Notes under the pieces: model-generated
Told to the model about the DNA's origin: nothing
Seen by the model: the letters and a program-made list of their open reading frames with translations, nothing else
Database searches by the model: none
DNA from: an uncultured Clostridium sp.
GTDB lineage: Bacteria > Bacillota_A > Clostridia > TANB77 > CAG-508
Reading direction: 5' to 3'
Assembly (NCBI GenBank): GCA_946491915.1
Contig: CAMLYR010000016.1
Coordinates: forward strand, 1-21,720
Length of the DNA stretch: 21,720 bases
Shown here: positions 1-6,476 of the stretch, piece after piece
Layout of the letters: every line of letters begins with the position of its first letter
How positions within the stretch are numbered: the first letter of the stretch is position 1
Position numbers and translations under genes: made by a program

Positions 1-102
1 CCAAACAAAATGATATTACAAATGATTATTGATAAAATATATATTGATAGAGATAAAACTATTAAATTTAAATTAAAAGTTGATATTAATAAAATGATTT
101 AA
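1..102 (+). CDS. C-terminal end of a large serine recombinase (partial)
   Basis: An open frame enters from the left edge and stops with TAA at 100-102, giving 33 residues. The segment MIIDKIYIDRDKTIKFKLKV resembles the extreme C-terminus of large serine recombinases of the TndX/phage-integrase type, where a conserved 'VDKIxVxxDxxIxIxF' stretch closes the protein. Catalytic and zinc domains would lie outside the window. The stop sits directly against a 5'-truncated peroxiredoxin gene, which fits an integrase gene at the edge of its own integrated element. The fragment is short, so the family call is inference from pattern and composition; a chance open frame cannot be excluded. Confidence 0.55.
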   Translation, partial: PNKMILQMIIDKIYIDRDKTIKFKLKVDINKMI

Positions 103-125
103 ACACACCCAAAGATGTGTACTTT
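100..125. other. Probable integration junction (att site) of a recombinase element
   Basis: The recombinase-like frame ends at 102, and peroxiredoxin similarity begins between about 108 and 123 in a different frame. The peroxiredoxin frame is closed upstream by a stop at 90-92 and has no ribosome binding site. Serine integrases commonly sit at the element end and recombine inside a gene, so the attachment core should lie here. The other half-site and the peroxiredoxin 5' end would be outside the window. No core dinucleotide or repeat can be identified from one side alone. An assembly chimera would look the same. Confidence 0.35.
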
Positions 126-674
126 ACCCCAGTATGTACAACAGAAATGATTGCTTTTACAAAAGCACATACATATTTTAAACAATTAAATACAGAATTA
201 TTGGGATTAAGTGTAGACAGTAATTCTTCACACTTAGCATGGGTATATGATATATACTGCAGAACAGGTGTAAAAATATCTTTTCCAATTATTGCTGATA
301 GAAATGGAGAAATTGCCAGAAGATATGGGATGATTTCAAATGATATTAGCAACACAGAAACTGTTAGAAATGTTTATATTATAGACGACAAAGGAATTAT
401 TAGAACTATTTTAATCTATCCAATGAATGTAGGAAGGTTTATACCAGAAATTATCAGAGTTGTGCAAGCATTACAAATGGCAGATTGTGCACAAGGTTCA
501 ACAGCAGCCAATTGGATTCCTAATCAACCAGTCATTGTTTCACCACCAAAAACTTATGAAGAACTTGTAGAACGTGTAAGTGAAATAGAGAATAACAGAA
601 ATGGAATTAGTTGGTACTTAAGCTTTAAAGAACCACCTAAAAATTGTATTAATGATAACTGTAATAATGAGTAA
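117..674 (+). pseudogene. Peroxiredoxin (Prx6/1-Cys AhpC-TSA type), 5'-truncated
   Basis: The product would be a thiol peroxidase reducing H2O2 and organic peroxides in the cytoplasm. The signature FTPVCTTE is present, with the peroxidatic cysteine at codon 135-137, followed by LLGLSVDS, FPIIADRNGEIARRYGM, VRNVYIIDDKGIIR and the long C-terminal arm (NWIPNQPVIVSPPKTYEE) typical of the Prx6 group. Family members normally carry about 40 residues before this cysteine; here only six follow the first possible start, a GTG at 117 without a ribosome binding site. The first beta strands of the thioredoxin fold are therefore missing. The remaining 185 codons look intact, which suggests recent interruption. 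It ends in TAA before a good hairpin terminator. Confidence 0.85.
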
Positions 675-706
675 GCCTAGACTATAATCTAATAAGAAAA
701 TAAAAG

Positions 707-740
707 TAAGCTAACCTACTATTGTTTAGCTTATTTTTTT
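707..740 (+). terminator. Rho-independent terminator after peroxiredoxin
   Basis: TAAGCTAA (707-714) pairs with TTAGCTTA (726-733), followed by seven T (734-740). It lies about 30 bases after the peroxiredoxin stop. Confidence 0.75.
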
Positions 741-757
741 AAATTTGTATAGAAAAC

Positions 758-787
758 TTGTATATGGTCAAGAAAATGTGATATAAT
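758..787 (+). promoter_or_regulatory. Promoter of the DUF4143 ATPase gene
   Basis: A -35 box TTGTAT (758-763) and a -10 box TATAAT (782-787) are separated by 18 bp. The first copy of an 18-bp repeat (765-782) fills the spacer, so a protein bound there would block RNA polymerase. The predicted transcript starts near 794 and carries the two further copies in its leader. Confidence 0.6.
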
Positions 788-848
788 ATAGATATATTGG
801 TCAAGAAAATGTGATTAATATTGCAATTATTGGTCAAGAAAATGTGAT
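765..848 (+). repeat. Three 18-bp direct repeats at 33-bp period (operator candidate)
   Basis: TGGTCAAGAAAATGTGAT occurs identically at 765-782, 798-815 and 831-848, so starts are exactly 33 bp apart and spacers are 15 bp. 33 bp is close to three helical turns, which places all copies on one face of the DNA. Copy 1 sits between the -35 and -10 boxes; copies 2 and 3 are in the leader, ending 23 bp before the ribosome binding site. This looks like a cooperative operator or iteron array for the downstream gene. The 15-bp spacers are unrelated and far too short for CRISPR. Confidence 0.85.
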
Positions 849-885
849 TTTGCGTTAAAAATTAATAAAATAGGAGGCTGATAAT

Positions 886-2205
886 ATGTATAGAAAAATT
901 ATAACAGAATTAAAAAAATGGAAAGAAAAGAAAGATAGATTGCCACTTATTTTAAAAGGGGCTAGACAAGTAGGAAAAACATGGATTTTGCAAGAATTTG
1001 GAAAAGAATACTTTGATGATGTGTTATACATCAATTTTGAAAATGCAGGAAACATAGCAAACTTATTTGAAGGTAATATAGAACCAAATAGAATTATAGA
1101 ATATTTATCAGCACTTAATCATAAGAAAATTGAACCTGAAAAGACATTAATCATATTTGATGAGATACAAGAGTTACCAAGAGCACTTACATCTTTAAAA
1201 TATTTTGCAGAAGAAACTCCTGAATATGCAATATGTTGCGCAGGGAGTTTACTTGGTGTATTTCTTCATGATCAAGTTTCATTTCCAGTTGGGAAAGTAG
1301 ATTTCTTAGAATTACAGCCATTAGATTTTGAAGAATTTTTAATTGCAAATGGTGAGAAATCAATAATTGATATCATTAAGAAAAATGCATTAGAAGCATT
1401 GCCAGATATAATCACAGACAAATTAAAAGACTATTTAAAAAAATACTTTGTTATAGGTGGAATGCCAAGAGCAGTAAAGACTTGGATTGAGGAAAAAGAT
1501 TTTGAACTTGTAGAAAAGGTGCAAAAGGGCATTTTAGAAGCATATGAAAGAGATTTCTCAAAACATACAGATAGTAGTACAGCAACAAAAATACAATATG
1601 TTTGGAACAGTATTCCATCACAATTGGCAAAAGAAAATAGAAAATTTATATATGGTGTTGTAAAAGATGGTGCAAGAGCAAGAGAGTATGAAAATTCAAT
1701 TAGCTGGTTAAAAGATACAGGTTTAATAAGAGTTGTAAACAGAGTGAAATGTGGCGATAAGCAACCATTGAAAGCCTATGAAGATTTAAAAGCTTTTAAA
1801 ATATATTTACTTGATGTCGGATTACTAAGAGTTCTATGTGAACTACCTTATGAAACCATAATAGAAAAGGATTCGATATATAATGAATTTAATGGATTAC
1901 TTACAGAACAGTTTGTACTTCAGGAATTAGGAAATGTCAAAAAAGTAAATACAATTTATTATTGGTCAAACGAATTTCAAAGTGAAGTAGATTTTGTATT
2001 TGCCTATAAGAATTTAATAATACCTGTTGAAGCAAAAGCAGGAATTAATGTTAAAGCTCAAAGTTTAAAAGTATATATGAGAGAATATAATCCAAAAATC
2101 GCTATAAGGTATTCTCTATTAAATATAAAATTAGATAAACACATATTAAATATCCCTTTATATGCTATTTGGAATACAGAAGATTATTTAAAAGAAATAA
2201 ATTAA
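886..2205 (+). CDS. AAA+ ATPase with DUF4143 C-terminal domain
   Basis: A 439-residue protein of the ATP-binding/DUF4143 family, common in gut anaerobes. The N-terminal AAA domain has Walker A GARQVGKT (25-32), Walker B LIIFDEIQ (D92, E93) and a sensor-like CAGSLLG (118-124). The C-terminal part holds the DUF4143 region and ends with SEVDF...PVEAKA (E367, D369, E382, K384), the pattern of a PD-(D/E)XK nuclease-like fold. ATG 886 follows AGGAGG by a normal distance. It is transcribed alone behind the repeat-bearing promoter. The family has no settled function; defence, stress and mobile-element roles have been proposed. The periodic operator suggests tight control. The family assignment is firm; the biological role is unknown. 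Confidence 0.92.
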   Translation: MYRKIITELKKWKEKKDRLPLILKGARQVGKTWILQEFGKEYFDDVLYINFENAGNIANLFEGNIEPNRIIEYLSALNHKKIEPEKTLIIFDEIQELPRALTSLKYFAEETPEYAICCAGSLLGVFLHDQVSFPVGKVDFLELQPLDFEEFLIANGEKSIIDIIKKNALEALPDIITDKLKDYLKKYFVIGGMPRAVKTWIEEKDFELVEKVQKGILEAYERDFSKHTDSSTATKIQYVWNSIPSQLAKENRKFIYGVVKDGARAREYENSISWLKDTGLIRVVNRVKCGDKQPLKAYEDLKAFKIYLLDVGLLRVLCELPYETIIEKDSIYNEFNGLLTEQFVLQELGNVKKVNTIYYWSNEFQSEVDFVFAYKNLIIPVEAKAGINVKAQSLKVYMREYNPKIAIRYSLLNIKLDKHILNIPLYAIWNTEDYLKEIN

Positions 2206-2273
2206 ATAGATAGAAAGGTTTTAGAAAATTATATGTAATTGGATTATATAATCAGATATAAGGAGAGAATTAA

Positions 2274-3035
2274 ATGAACCAATTAGTAGTATTAGATTTA
2301 GATGGAACATTATTAAGAAATGATAAAACAGTATCAGATGAGACAGTAGAAAGTTTAATAGAATTTAAAAATAGAAATAATAAAATCCTATTTGCAACAG
2401 CAAGACCACCAAGAGATGCCTATAAATATGTACCTCAAAAACTAAGAGACAATCCCATTATTTGTTATAATGGTGCATGCATGATTAATCGTAAAGAAAT
2501 ATTATTTAAAAAAGAAATGTTAAAAGATACTGTATATAAAATAATAGAAACATCACAAAAATCAGGATATCGTCAAATTTGTTTTGAAATTAATGATAAA
2601 CTATATTCAAATTTTGATACTTCTGATTTTTTCGGAAAAGCTCCAACAGAAATCGTAGATTTAACAAAATTAGATATGAAAAAAGTATATAAAGTGATTA
2701 TTTGTAATAAAACGCCTATTTCTCATGATTTTCTTACGATTCTACCAGATACATGTAAAGGGATTATTACAGATAATGGACAATTATGCCAAATCATGAA
2801 TCAAGAAGTATCTAAATGGAACAGTATACAATCTATAATCAAAACATGGAATATAAAAGACGAAGATATTATAGCATTTGGCGATGATTATAACGATTTA
2901 GACATGATTAAACACGCAGGAATTGGTGTGGCTATGGGCAATGCAGAAAAAGTTGTAAAAGATGCTGCTGATTTTATAACAGATACAAATATGAATGAAG
3001 GTATTAGCAAATATTTAAAAGAGAATATATTGTAG
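2274..3035 (+). CDS. Cof-type HAD-IIB family phosphatase
   Basis: A 253-residue cytosolic hydrolase of the Cof/YwtE/YbiV group, which dephosphorylates small metabolites such as sugar phosphates or flavin precursors. All HAD motifs are visible: DLDGT (nucleophile D8, acid/base D10), T42 in FATARPP, K181 in the cap-to-core region, and GDDYNDLDM (D204, D205, D208) for Mg2+ binding. The C2-type cap lies between motifs II and III. Length is normal for the family. ATG 2274 is preceded by AAGGAGAG. It follows the ATPase gene by 68 bases; a TATAAT at 2247-2252 could give it its own promoter, but no convincing -35 box is seen. Substrate cannot be told from sequence. Confidence 0.93.
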   Translation: MNQLVVLDLDGTLLRNDKTVSDETVESLIEFKNRNNKILFATARPPRDAYKYVPQKLRDNPIICYNGACMINRKEILFKKEMLKDTVYKIIETSQKSGYRQICFEINDKLYSNFDTSDFFGKAPTEIVDLTKLDMKKVYKVIICNKTPISHDFLTILPDTCKGIITDNGQLCQIMNQEVSKWNSIQSIIKTWNIKDEDIIAFGDDYNDLDMIKHAGIGVAMGNAEKVVKDAADFITDTNMNEGISKYLKENIL

Positions 3036-3153
3036 AAAAGGTTCTATTAAAATTAAAAACATTTATTAAATTTTAAAAAAATAATTTTTGAATTTAAAAA
3101 AATGGAAATCCTCTAAAAAAGAATACAAATAAAAAATTTTCGCATAATAATAG

Positions 3154-3176
3154 TATGAACAAAAATGATGTTCATA
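3154..3176 (+). promoter_or_regulatory. Inverted repeat in the leader of the DUF1540 gene
   Basis: TATGAAC (3154-3160) and GTTCATA (3170-3176) form a perfect 7-bp inverted repeat with a 9-base loop, 24 bases before the ATG. It may be a repressor site or a leader hairpin. No T-run follows, so it is not a terminator. Confidence 0.4.
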
Positions 3177-3199
3177 TACAAATTTTTGGAGGTAGTAGA

Positions 3200-3367
3200 A
3201 TGGAAGGAAATCAAAAGATACATTGTACTGTGGGTACTTGTAAATATAATGAAACAAATCAGAATTTATGCAAGTTACAGGCAATTCAAGTAGAACCAAC
3301 GAAAAATTGTAATACAAAACAACCAGAAGAATCTATGTGTTCAAGTTATATTTATGGGAAGGAATAA
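3200..3367 (+). CDS. DUF1540 small cysteine-rich protein
   Basis: A 55-residue protein with the DUF1540 pattern: HCTVGTCKYN, a central cysteine (LCKLQAI) and CSSYIYG at the end. Family members are small, cysteine-rich and probably metal-binding, and are common in spore-forming and other Clostridia; their role is not established. The open frame extends upstream to 3155, but ATG 3200 is chosen because TGGAGG lies eight bases before it and similarity begins at MEGNQKIHCTV. The inverted repeat at 3154-3176 falls in the leader. It stands alone between the HAD phosphatase and the aldolase, which has its own promoter. Confidence 0.8.
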   Translation: MEGNQKIHCTVGTCKYNETNQNLCKLQAIQVEPTKNCNTKQPEESMCSSYIYGKE

Positions 3368-3385
3368 TTTTCTTCTCATTTTTTC

Positions 3386-3414
3386 TTGACATATCTATAA
3401 ATTAGAAATAAAAT
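3386..3414 (+). promoter_or_regulatory. Consensus promoter of the aldolase gene
   Basis: TTGACA (3386-3391), a 17-bp spacer and TAAAAT (3409-3414) give a near-perfect vegetative promoter. The start is expected near 3421, giving a leader of about 43 bases. The strength suits a highly expressed glycolytic gene. Confidence 0.8.
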
Positions 3415-3433
3415 AACCTTAGCAAAATCAATA

Positions 3434-3446
3434 GGGGAGAAACCCC
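3434..3446 (+). promoter_or_regulatory. Short GC hairpin in the aldolase leader
   Basis: GGGG (3434-3437) and CCCC (3443-3446) flank the loop AGAAA, a few bases before the AAAGGAGG ribosome binding site. It is the most GC-rich spot in the intergenic DNA here and lies near the 5' end of the predicted mRNA. It may stabilise the 5' end or tune initiation. Confidence 0.4.
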
Positions 3447-3463
3447 AAAAGGAGGAAAAAGAT

Positions 3464-4393
3464 ATGTTAGTTACAACAAAGGAAATGTTTGAAAAATCAA
3501 TGAAAGAAGGATTTGCCGTAGGTGCATTTAATGTAAATAATATGGAAATTGTACAAGCAATCACAGATGCAGCACATGAAACACAATCACCAGTTATCTT
3601 ACAAGCATCAGCAAGTGCAATAAAATATGCAAGAATAGGATATTTAATGAAAATGGTACAAGCAGCAGTAGAAGAATATCCAGAAGTACCAATTGCCATT
3701 CACTTAGACCATGGACCAGACTTTGAAACAGCAAAAATGTGTATTGACAATGGATTTACATCTGTTATGATAGATGGTTCAAAATATGATTTTGAAGAAA
3801 ATGTAGCTTTAACAAAACAAGTAGTAGATTATGCACATTCTAAAGGTGTAGTCGTTGAAGCTGAACTTGGAAAATTAGCAGGAATAGAAGATGATGTAAA
3901 TGTAGCAGCATCAGATGCCATGTATACAGACCCAGCACAGGCAGAAGAATTTGTAAAAAGAACAGGTTGTGATTCTTTAGCAATTGCTATAGGAACAAGC
4001 CATGGAGCATATAAATTTAAAGGTGAAGCAAAATTAAGATTTGATATTTTAAAAGAAATTAAAGAAAGAATTCCAAATACGCCAATTGTATTACATGGTG
4101 CTTCTACAGTTATACCTGAATTAGTAGATATGTGTAATGAATATGGAGGAAATATCCCAGGAGCAAAAGGTGTACCTGATGAAATGTTACATGAAGCAAG
4201 TGTATCTGGTGTTTCTAAAATTAATGTTGATACAGATTTAAGATTAGCTATGACAGCAGGAATTAGAAAAGTATTTGTAGAAGATCCAAGTGCATTTGAT
4301 CCTAGAAAATACTTAAAACCAGCAAGAGATTTAATAAAAGAAACTGTTGCACATAAAATGAAAGATGTATTTGGTTCAGCTGGTAAAATATAG
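3464..4393 (+). CDS. fba: Class II fructose-1,6-bisphosphate aldolase
   Basis: Zinc-dependent enzyme cleaving fructose 1,6-bisphosphate to dihydroxyacetone phosphate and glyceraldehyde 3-phosphate in glycolysis. The 309-residue length fits the class IIB FbaA group. Visible signatures are AIHLDHGPDF (catalytic D82, zinc ligand H83), VEAELG (E134), GTSHGAY (zinc ligand H180), VLHGAST (H211) and the phosphate-binding KINVDTDLR. ATG 3464 follows the strong ribosome binding site AAAGGAGG. It is transcribed alone from the promoter at 3386-3414 and ends before a hairpin shared with convergent smpB. Codon use is regular and AT-rich, as expected for a highly expressed gene of this genome. A tagatose-bisphosphate aldolase is the only realistic alternative. 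Confidence 0.95.
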   Translation: MLVTTKEMFEKSMKEGFAVGAFNVNNMEIVQAITDAAHETQSPVILQASASAIKYARIGYLMKMVQAAVEEYPEVPIAIHLDHGPDFETAKMCIDNGFTSVMIDGSKYDFEENVALTKQVVDYAHSKGVVVEAELGKLAGIEDDVNVAASDAMYTDPAQAEEFVKRTGCDSLAIAIGTSHGAYKFKGEAKLRFDILKEIKERIPNTPIVLHGASTVIPELVDMCNEYGGNIPGAKGVPDEMLHEASVSGVSKINVDTDLRLAMTAGIRKVFVEDPSAFDPRKYLKPARDLIKETVAHKMKDVFGSAGKI

Positions 4394-4472
4394 TAGGAGA
4401 AAAAAGAGAGAAAAATTAATAAAATACAAAAACAGGAAGTAAAAAAATATTTTTAAAATTTAAGTAAAAAGA

Positions 4473-4498
4473 ACAAGATTGCCCATCTTGTCCTTTTT
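4473..4498 (+). terminator. Bidirectional terminator between fba and smpB
   Basis: ACAAGAT (4473-4479) pairs with ATCTTGT (4485-4491), loop TGCCC, followed by CCTTTTT. A-rich DNA before the stem gives a weaker U-tract on the minus strand, so it may also serve convergent smpB. Confidence 0.75.
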
Positions 4499-4553
4499 GC
4501 TATATATGAAAAACAAGTTTTTCTTATATTTATTTAGGATAAATTGCTTTTAA

Positions 4554-5009
4554 TTAATATTGCTTATTTTTTAGATTGATAGCAATTTGTTTTTGAGCAT
4601 CTTTTTTAGCAATATCTTGACGTTTATCATACAATTTTTTACCTTTTCCAATTCCTAATTCTAATTTAACAAAATTTCCTTTAAAATAGATACTGATAGG
4701 AATTAAGGCATATCCCTTTTGCTTGGTAAGCCCAATTAATCGATTAATTTCTCTTTTATTTAGCAAAAGTTTCCTGTCTCTTAATGGATTTTTGTTAAAA
4801 ATATTTCCATGTTCATATGGACTAATATGCATACCATATATGTAGACTTCACCATTTTTAATATTAGCATAACTATCTTTTAAATTTACTTTACCAGCTC
4901 GAATAGATTTAATTTCTGTTCCAAATAGGACAATGCCAGCTTCCATTTTATCTTCAATAGAATAATTATGATATGCAGTTGGATTTTTTGCAATTAACTT
5001 TGTATTCAT
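4554..5009 (-). CDS. smpB: SsrA-binding protein SmpB
   Basis: Partner of tmRNA in trans-translation: it binds the tRNA-like domain and lets tmRNA enter stalled ribosomes. The 151-residue length is typical. Characteristic segments are the N-terminal [43 protein letters not shown] and [20 protein letters not shown], ending in the basic tail that becomes helical in the decoding centre. ATG at 5009 is preceded by GAGG at a normal distance and by an extended -10 promoter. The tmRNA gene ssrA, often close by, was not found in this window. It is convergent with the aldolase gene. Confidence 0.96.
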   Translation of the reverse strand: MNTKLIAKNPTAYHNYSIEDKMEAGIVLFGTEIKSIRAGKVNLKDSYANIKNGEVYIYGMHISPYEHGNIFNKNPLRDRKLLLNKREINRLIGLTKQKGYALIPISIYFKGNFVKLELGIGKGKKLYDKRQDIAKKDAQKQIAINLKNKQY

Positions 5010-5034
5010 ATAATTACCTCTTCATTTTTTGAAT

Positions 5035-5043
5035 ATTATACCA
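5035..5043 (-). promoter_or_regulatory. Extended -10 promoter of smpB
   Basis: On the minus strand TGGTATAAT lies 26 bases before the smpB start codon. The TG motif one base before TATAAT makes it an extended -10 element; no good -35 box is seen. Confidence 0.5.
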
Positions 5044-5054
5044 TAGATTATTTA

Positions 5055-5100
5055 ATAATAAAATAGAACAGATAGAAATATTCATAATTTCTATCTGTTC
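5055..5100 (-). terminator. Terminator of the low-complexity membrane protein gene
   Basis: A perfect 14-bp stem, GAACAGATAGAAAT (5066-5079) with ATTTCTATCTGTTC (5087-5100) and a 7-base loop. Read on the minus strand it is followed by TATTTTATTATT. It separates the upstream minus-strand gene from smpB. Confidence 0.75.
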
Positions 5101-5183
5101 AGGAAAAAAGTTTGCTTTACGAGAAATTTTTTTGGCTTTCTAATTTAACTATATATTTTTAAGTTTTCGAAAAAGCACAAAAA

Positions 5184-5651
5184 TTAATCTCTTCTTGAAT
5201 GATTATTTTCAGAAGTAATTTGTGTTGAGTAATACCAAACAACTGCAATAATGGCAATTGCAGCAATACCTAAAATTAACCAAGTCCAAGCAGTTGCACT
5301 CATTCCCATAAAAGTCGCATTTCCATTAGTAGCTGTTCTTGTTGCTGTATAAGTATCATTATTTGCACTTGTATCTCTAGATGTTGCATTATTCATTTCT
5401 GTTCCTATAGTATTACCAGTATTTTCGATTGCATTTCCAGCATTCTCCATTGTATTTTCTGTTTTATCCATTGAATCTTGCATCGCATCTCCTGCTGTAT
5501 TCATAGCACCTTGGACAGCATTACCAGCATTTGTAACCGTATCTCTTACAGCATTTGTAGCATCTGTTAGCATATCAGCTGCAAAACATACAGAAAATGA
5601 AAATATAATGGCAACAATGATTGCAAAAATTGCAAATAGTTTCTTTTGCAT
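5184..5651 (-). CDS. Secreted, membrane-anchored low-complexity helical protein
   Basis: A 155-residue protein of no recognised family. Residues 1-25 form a signal peptide or first membrane segment (LFAIFAIIVAIIFSFSVCFA). Residues of about 26-95 are an Ala/Asn/Met/Thr-rich stretch with repeated 'NAGNAVQ', 'NTAGDAMQ', 'NAGNAIENTGN' units spaced about 11 residues, resembling amphipathic LEA/apolipoprotein-type repeats. A C-terminal hydrophobic helix (WLILGIAAIAIIAVVWYY) and short tail follow. ATG at 5651 is chosen over TTG at 5655-5657, because AAAGGAGG lies 10 bases before the ATG and only 4 before the TTG. The neighbour at 5837-6259 shares this architecture, which suggests related envelope roles, but no function is evident. 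Confidence 0.8.
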   Translation of the reverse strand: MQKKLFAIFAIIVAIIFSFSVCFAADMLTDATNAVRDTVTNAGNAVQGAMNTAGDAMQDSMDKTENTMENAGNAIENTGNTIGTEMNNATSRDTSANNDTYTATRTATNGNATFMGMSATAWTWLILGIAAIAIIAVVWYYSTQITSENNHSRRD

Positions 5652-5735
5652 AATCAAAACGCCTCCTTTAAAAATATAATGAAAATAATATTAGACAATA
5701 TATTCTCATTACTATTATCTAAAAAAGAAGAAAAA

Positions 5736-5763
5736 ATTATACATGAAAAAATTGCAAAACAAA
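5736..5763 (-). promoter_or_regulatory. Possible promoter of the 5184-5651 gene
   Basis: On the minus strand TTTGTT (5758-5763), 16 bp, and TATAAT (5736-5741). The -10 box is perfect but the -35 box is poor. Confidence 0.35.
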
Positions 5764-5786
5764 GACAGTATAAGATTTTATAAAAC

Positions 5787-5816
5787 AAAAAAAGATTTTA
5801 ACTAAAATAGTTAAAA
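5787..5816 (-). terminator. Terminator of the Thr/Asn/Ser-rich protein gene
   Basis: TTTTAACTA (5796-5804) pairs with TAGTTAAAA (5808-5816). Read on the minus strand the stem is followed by seven T. It lies 20 bases beyond the stop of the gene at 5837-6259. Confidence 0.75.
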
Positions 5817-5836
5817 CCTAAAAAATTAATTATTCA

Positions 5837-6259
5837 TTATTTGCCAAGTCTAATTAAAATTGCAATTGCTAATAATATCAATAATACACCTATTGCAATT
5901 AAAATAATAGATAAAATATTTGAAATTCCTAAATCACTTTCAGGTAAACCACCTTGTACAGTTATTGAATTTGTATTAGCAGAAGAAGTACTTGATGCTG
6001 TCGTATTTGCTGTCGTATTTGTTGAGTTAGTAGAATTAGAAACATTAGATGAATTTGTAGAATTAGTAGAATTAGTTGCATTAGTTGTATTTGTACTATT
6101 AGATGTATCAGATGTGTTAGTTGTACTAGTTGTATTAGAAAGTAAATCTTCACTGCTTGTTGCATTGATATTTGCATCAACTGCCAAAACATTTGTTGTA
6201 AAAGATAATAATATTATTAACATTACTATAATAAAACATATTTTTAAACTCTTAATCAT
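5837..6259 (-). CDS. Thr/Asn/Ser-rich secreted membrane-anchored protein
   Basis: A 140-residue protein with a signal peptide (about 1-27, ending VLA), a 70-residue region made almost only of Thr, Asn and Ser (about 30-100), and a C-terminal membrane helix ILSIILIAIGVLLILLAIAIL before a short basic tail. There is no LPXTG motif, so the helix rather than sortase would anchor it. The disordered stretch resembles a glycosylatable stalk or spacer facing the cell wall. GGAGG precedes the ATG. The repetitive AAT/ACA/AGT codons make the region prone to slippage and create long false open frames on the other strand. The family is not recognised; composition resembles the tail of the PBP at 11811-14414. 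Confidence 0.8.
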   Translation of the reverse strand: MIKSLKICFIIVMLIILLSFTTNVLAVDANINATSSEDLLSNTTSTTNTSDTSNSTNTTNATNSTNSTNSSNVSNSTNSTNTTANTTASSTSSANTNSITVQGGLPESDLGISNILSIILIAIGVLLILLAIAILIRLGK

Positions 6260-6421
6260 TTTTTATACCTCCATTGAAAACAAAAAAATTTATCATAAGT
6301 TCTTTACTATGATATCACAAATACTAAAAATATGTCCAGTATTTTTTTAAAAATGTAAAAAATATATATTTTTTAGTTATGATATATTAAAGAAGTAAAT
6401 TTTATTTTGGTTACATAAAGC

Positions 6422-6450
6422 TTGATAAAATGATAAAAATACATTATAAT
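6422..6450 (+). promoter_or_regulatory. Promoter of the Sua5-type gene
   Basis: TTGATA (6422-6427), 17 bp, TATAAT (6445-6450). The leader to the TTG start codon would be about 20 bases. Confidence 0.75.
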
Positions 6451-6476
6451 ATACATCGAGGAAAGAAGGTAAAACA

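Noticed and set aside
765..848. CRISPR array
   Set aside because: Only three 18-bp units with unrelated 15-bp spacers overlapping a promoter and no cas genes; this is an operator-like array.
4400..5180. tmRNA gene near smpB
   Set aside because: No tRNA-like ends and no tag reading frame ending in ALAA were found around smpB.
5841..6350. A 169-residue plus-strand open frame
   Set aside because: It is the antisense shadow of the Thr/Asn/Ser-rich gene, made of Val/Leu/Glu repeats, and has no ribosome binding site.
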